This document shows, in pieces, positions 48,328 through 51,085 of a stretch of 51,085 nucleotides of DNA. Made by a program: the position numbers and the translations under genes. The DNA is from Mesorhizobium sp. (lineage in GTDB: Bacteria; Pseudomonadota; Alphaproteobacteria; Rhizobiales; Rhizobiaceae), in NCBI RefSeq assembly GCF_004962925.1, contig NZ_SUEO01000016.1:1-51085 (forward strand). The letters run 5' to 3'. Numbering within the stretch: the first letter of the stretch is position 1; the number at the start of each line of letters is the position of its first letter. The notes beneath the pieces were generated by a model. It saw only the letters and a program-made list of their open reading frames with translations. It was not told the DNA's origin and did no database searches.

Positions 48328-48879
48328 ATGACACATGCAGCCGTAGCTTTCCTTGCGATCGTGACTTCGGTGTTGGTTACGATCCTACCCGCACAATCGC
48401 AAGAGTGGATGCCCTCAGAAGACGCGGTTCGCGATGTAACGGAAACGGTTGGTCGCTATTTCCTTTCGCTCGACAACCAAGAGTATGGGCGGGCATATGA
48501 AATGATGACTGATGCCGCCAAAGCTTCGATCCCATCGAACGCCTTCATGGAGCAAAGCAAACATTTTCATTCTCAGGCTGGCGCTGTGCGCGAGCGACGG
48601 CTACTCAAATTCACGTGGCTGAAGGACCCAGCGAACGCTCCCTTTCCTGGCGTTTATGCCGCAGTCGACATAGCGACGAAGTTTGAAAACATCGATCGTC
48701 ACTGCGGGTATATTGTTCTCTATCAGCGGCCGTCAGGGGGAAATTTTCAGGTCATGCGGGCCGAAAGCAACTTCATCGACAACGCTAACGCGAAAAACAT
48801 TGAAAAGACCCGATCGGAACTCGAATTGGATCGAGCATGGGCCGAGTTGTCGACTAATTGTCCGAATTTTCCATCGTGA
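48328..48879 (+). CDS. exported DUF4019-like protein
   Basis: MTHAAVAFLAIVTSVLVTILPAQSQ signal; VGRYFLSLDNQEYGRAYEMMTDAAKASIPSNAFMEQSKHFHSQAGAVRERRLLKFTW. Confidence 0.8.
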   Translation: MTHAAVAFLAIVTSVLVTILPAQSQEWMPSEDAVRDVTETVGRYFLSLDNQEYGRAYEMMTDAAKASIPSNAFMEQSKHFHSQAGAVRERRLLKFTWLKDPANAPFPGVYAAVDIATKFENIDRHCGYIVLYQRPSGGNFQVMRAESNFIDNANAKNIEKTRSELELDRAWAELSTNCPNFPS

Positions 48880-49447
48880 AGGTTGAGACGGTCCGTTTTG
48901 CGTACGTTCCGCGCACCATCGGCTTCTCGGCTTCCCTTTCAAACTGACCCACTATCGAATGGACAGGCTGGTATTCTACCGCAGCCGATCTCCTCTGAAC
49001 CTCGGGAGGGATGGCCGCCGAAGCCTGAATCAAAAAAACCGCCTCGGTGGCGGGTCGTCGGCGCAAATCAGCACCATGAATAAATTCCTAGCATAACTGC
49101 CGTCACAAAGCAATGAAAATACGAGGGCAATCGCTTCAGGTTGCACCCCTTGCCCAGTCTTCCAGCGTTGGTGGTTGGCGAAAGCCGAAGCGGCATCCAA
49201 TTTCCCCCGCAAGGGGGGAGATCGGCAGCTTCGCCGACTGCGCCTCGATCGGCAATTGGTCTGAAGCGATGCCTTCAACTCGGGTAGCGGTTGACATCCC
49301 TCATCTGCCGGGTAGCTTCCAAGAAGCAGGCGGCAACTCCACAAGGGAGAAGTTTTCGCTCTGCCATAAAACGACGCATGCCGATGATCAAAACAACGGC
49401 CTGCGCAAAATCGTCTAGGGCACCTTGACGATCAATGAGGAAATGCC

Positions 49448-49828
49448 ATGCGTGCAATCGCGTTTTTCGCCGTCGTGTCCGTTGCGACGTTCATCACAAA
49501 CCAATCGCAGGCACAGGATGCTGCTGCAGGTGAGAAGGTCTTCACCAAATGCAAGGTCTGTCACGTCGTGGACAAGGACCAGAACAAGGTCGGTCCGTCG
49601 TTGAGCGGCGTCATCGGCCGAACGGCCGGCACGCATCCGGGGTTCAAATATTCCAAAGCCATGACCGAGGCGGGTAAATCCGGCGTCAAATGGGACGAAG
49701 CCACGCTGACCAGCTACCTTCAAGATCCCAAGGCCATGGTCAAAGGCACGAAGATGGCGTTTCCCGGCCTCAAGAAGGAGGAAGACGTCGCGAACGTCAT
49801 CGCCTATCTGAAGCAATTCTCGAAATAA
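49448..49828 (+). CDS. class I c-type cytochrome (c2-like)
   Basis: GEKVFTKCKVCHVVDKDQNKVGPSLSGVIGRTAGTHPGFKYSKAM; GTKMAFPGLKKEEDVANVIAYL. Confidence 0.95.
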   Translation: MRAIAFFAVVSVATFITNQSQAQDAAAGEKVFTKCKVCHVVDKDQNKVGPSLSGVIGRTAGTHPGFKYSKAMTEAGKSGVKWDEATLTSYLQDPKAMVKGTKMAFPGLKKEEDVANVIAYLKQFSK

Positions 49829-49894
49829 CCCGGTTTTTCCGCAGGAAATAACCCGGTTCTTCCCTAGGAAGTAACCCGGTTCTTCCGCAGGAAG
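49826..49894. repeat. three 23-bp tandem repeats plus partial fourth, starting at the cytochrome stop codon
   Basis: TAACCCGGTTTTTCCGCAGGAAA / TAACCCGGTTCTTCCCTAGGAAG / TAACCCGGTTCTTCCGCAGGAAG / TAACGCGAC.. Confidence 0.9.
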
Positions 49895-49956
49895 TAACGC
49901 GACTTCGCCGGCCGTTCGAAACTGCGTTCGGCCGGCGCCCACCCTGGCGCCGCCGG

Positions 49957-50658
49957 TCAAGCGGCGTCTTGCAGTCTCCGCATGGCGGAAGGCAGGTCGA
50001 GCAGGCCGTCGCAAACGAGGTCGGCGCCAAGCTCTTCAACGGCAATCTGGGTGTAGCCGCCATGCAGCAGAATGACGGGCATGCCGGCGGCGCGCGCGGC
50101 GGCCACGTCGGCGCTGCTGTCTCCGACCATCAGTGTGTCACGCGGCTCGACCTGAAGCTGGTCGAGCGCCAGCAGCAGAGCGTCGGGCGCCGGTTTCAGG
50201 GATGTCACCGCATCTCCGCCGACGATCGCGCCGAGATAGTCCGTCAGCCCGAAATGCAGCAGGATTTCGCGAGCCGCCAACTGCGGCTTGTTGGTCACCA
50301 CGCCCATGGCTATTCCGCTCAAATGGAAGTGCGTGAGAACCTCCCTGACGCCAGGCATCAGCCTTGTCAGGCCAGTCAGATGTCTGCGGTAGATCGGCGC
50401 CATGACGCGGTTGGCCTCATCGAGCGCACTGCCGAGGAGCGGCGTACCGGAAGCCGCGAAGGCTCGCTCGACCAGTTTCCTGATGCCGCCGCCGATCATG
50501 GCCTTGACCTGATCCAAGCGCAGCGGCGGCAGATGGCGGCCGGCCAGCAATTCGTTGACGGCGGCGGTTATATCAGGCGCCGAATCGACCAGCGTACCGT
50601 CGAGATCGAAAAGGATCGCCTTCGGCGATCGAAACGGCCTGCCCATGCCGACGTTCAT
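49957..50658 (-). CDS. gph: phosphoglycolate phosphatase-like HAD hydrolase
   Basis: AILFDLDGTLVDSAPDITAAVNELL; MVGDSSADVAAARAAGMPVI. Confidence 0.92.
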   Translation of the reverse strand: MNVGMGRPFRSPKAILFDLDGTLVDSAPDITAAVNELLAGRHLPPLRLDQVKAMIGGGIRKLVERAFAASGTPLLGSALDEANRVMAPIYRRHLTGLTRLMPGVREVLTHFHLSGIAMGVVTNKPQLAAREILLHFGLTDYLGAIVGGDAVTSLKPAPDALLLALDQLQVEPRDTLMVGDSSADVAAARAAGMPVILLHGGYTQIAVEELGADLVCDGLLDLPSAMRRLQDAA

Positions 50659-51085
50659 GCGGCGTCCTTCCACTTGATCGAGCAGCCGATCGAAGCGATC
50701 TGGTCGAGCGGTCCGTCGCCGGTTCGGGCAATTTGCTTCATCGCCTCGAACAGGTCGCGCCTCAGCCCGGGCGGTCCGGCGTCGCGCCGCGCCGCGTCCA
50801 GCCGGCCGCGGTATTGCAGGGTCAAGTCGCTGTTGAGCCCGAAGAAATCCGGAGTGCAAACGGCTCCATAGGCACGCGCCACCGTCTGGCGCTCGTCGTG
50901 GAGGTAGGGGAAAGTGAGCCCGTTCGTCCTGGCGAAAAGCTTCATGTTGTCGAAGGAATCGTCGGGGTAGGCGTCGGCATCGTTGGCGTTGATCGCGACA
51001 AAGCCGATGCCTTGCGCCTTGAGGTCGTTGGCATCGCGGACGATGCGCGAAATCACCGCCTTCACATAGGGGCAGTGGTTACAGA
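50655..51085 (-). CDS. thioredoxin-family/redoxin protein, 5' end beyond window
   Basis: Reads (V)CNHCPYVKAVISRIV..; INANDADAYPDDSFDNMKLFARTNGLTFPYLHDERQTVARAYGAVCTPDFF. Confidence 0.9.
   Translation of the reverse strand, partial: CNHCPYVKAVISRIVRDANDLKAQGIGFVAINANDADAYPDDSFDNMKLFARTNGLTFPYLHDERQTVARAYGAVCTPDFFGLNSDLTLQYRGRLDAARRDAGPPGLRRDLFEAMKQIARTGDGPLDQIASIGCSIKWKDAA

Noticed and set aside
49110-49420. Possible intergenic palindromic repeat (cccccgcaaggggggagatcggcagcttcgccga)
   Set aside because: Resembles repeats common in rhizobial intergenic DNA but only one copy is visible here; needs a genome-wide search
1-51085. CRISPR array or rRNA genes
   Set aside because: No regularly spaced direct repeats with unique spacers and no rRNA signature seen

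Overview
The window is a GC-rich, probably alphaproteobacterial (rhizobial-type) segment; the taxonomy is inferred from gene content only. It has four blocks. (A) About 0.2-13.2 kb is a minus-strand biosynthetic block: acyl-CoA dehydrogenase; an NRPS-like protein whose adenylation domain is interrupted by a PP-loop ATP-pyrophosphatase/amidotransferase-like domain; a Cys-nucleophile thioesterase with a TubC-type docking domain; an Sfp-type PPTase; an unusual class-II (long variable arm) tRNA with anticodon GUU (Asn); an ATP-grasp ligase; an FAD monooxygenase; a BioF2/Fem-like GNAT; and a methyltransferase. The hand-read adenylation code (DLTKIGEVGK) also points to Asn, so the tRNA and the NRPS converge on the same amino acid. 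I consider this the best candidate for an undescribed system. (B) About 13.2-20.1 kb holds a polysaccharide export protein with 11-aa repeats, two LuxR-type regulators with degenerate receiver domains, and a Crp/Fnr regulator. (C) About 20.5-27.6 kb is a candidate YcaO-TfuA (thioamidation-type) cluster with an M4-like metallopeptidase, an AT-rich 229-aa orphan protein and a cyclase/AAA/TPR regulator. Mostly ordinary accessory genes follow to 34.7 kb. (D) About 34.7-51 kb is a PQQ plus lanthanide-type methanol dehydrogenase island (pqqABCDE, xoxF/G/J, SoxYZ-like carrier, MBL hydrolase, ABC transporter). It includes a pqqA missing from the supplied ORF track. All calls come from reading the sequence by eye; no database searches were run.
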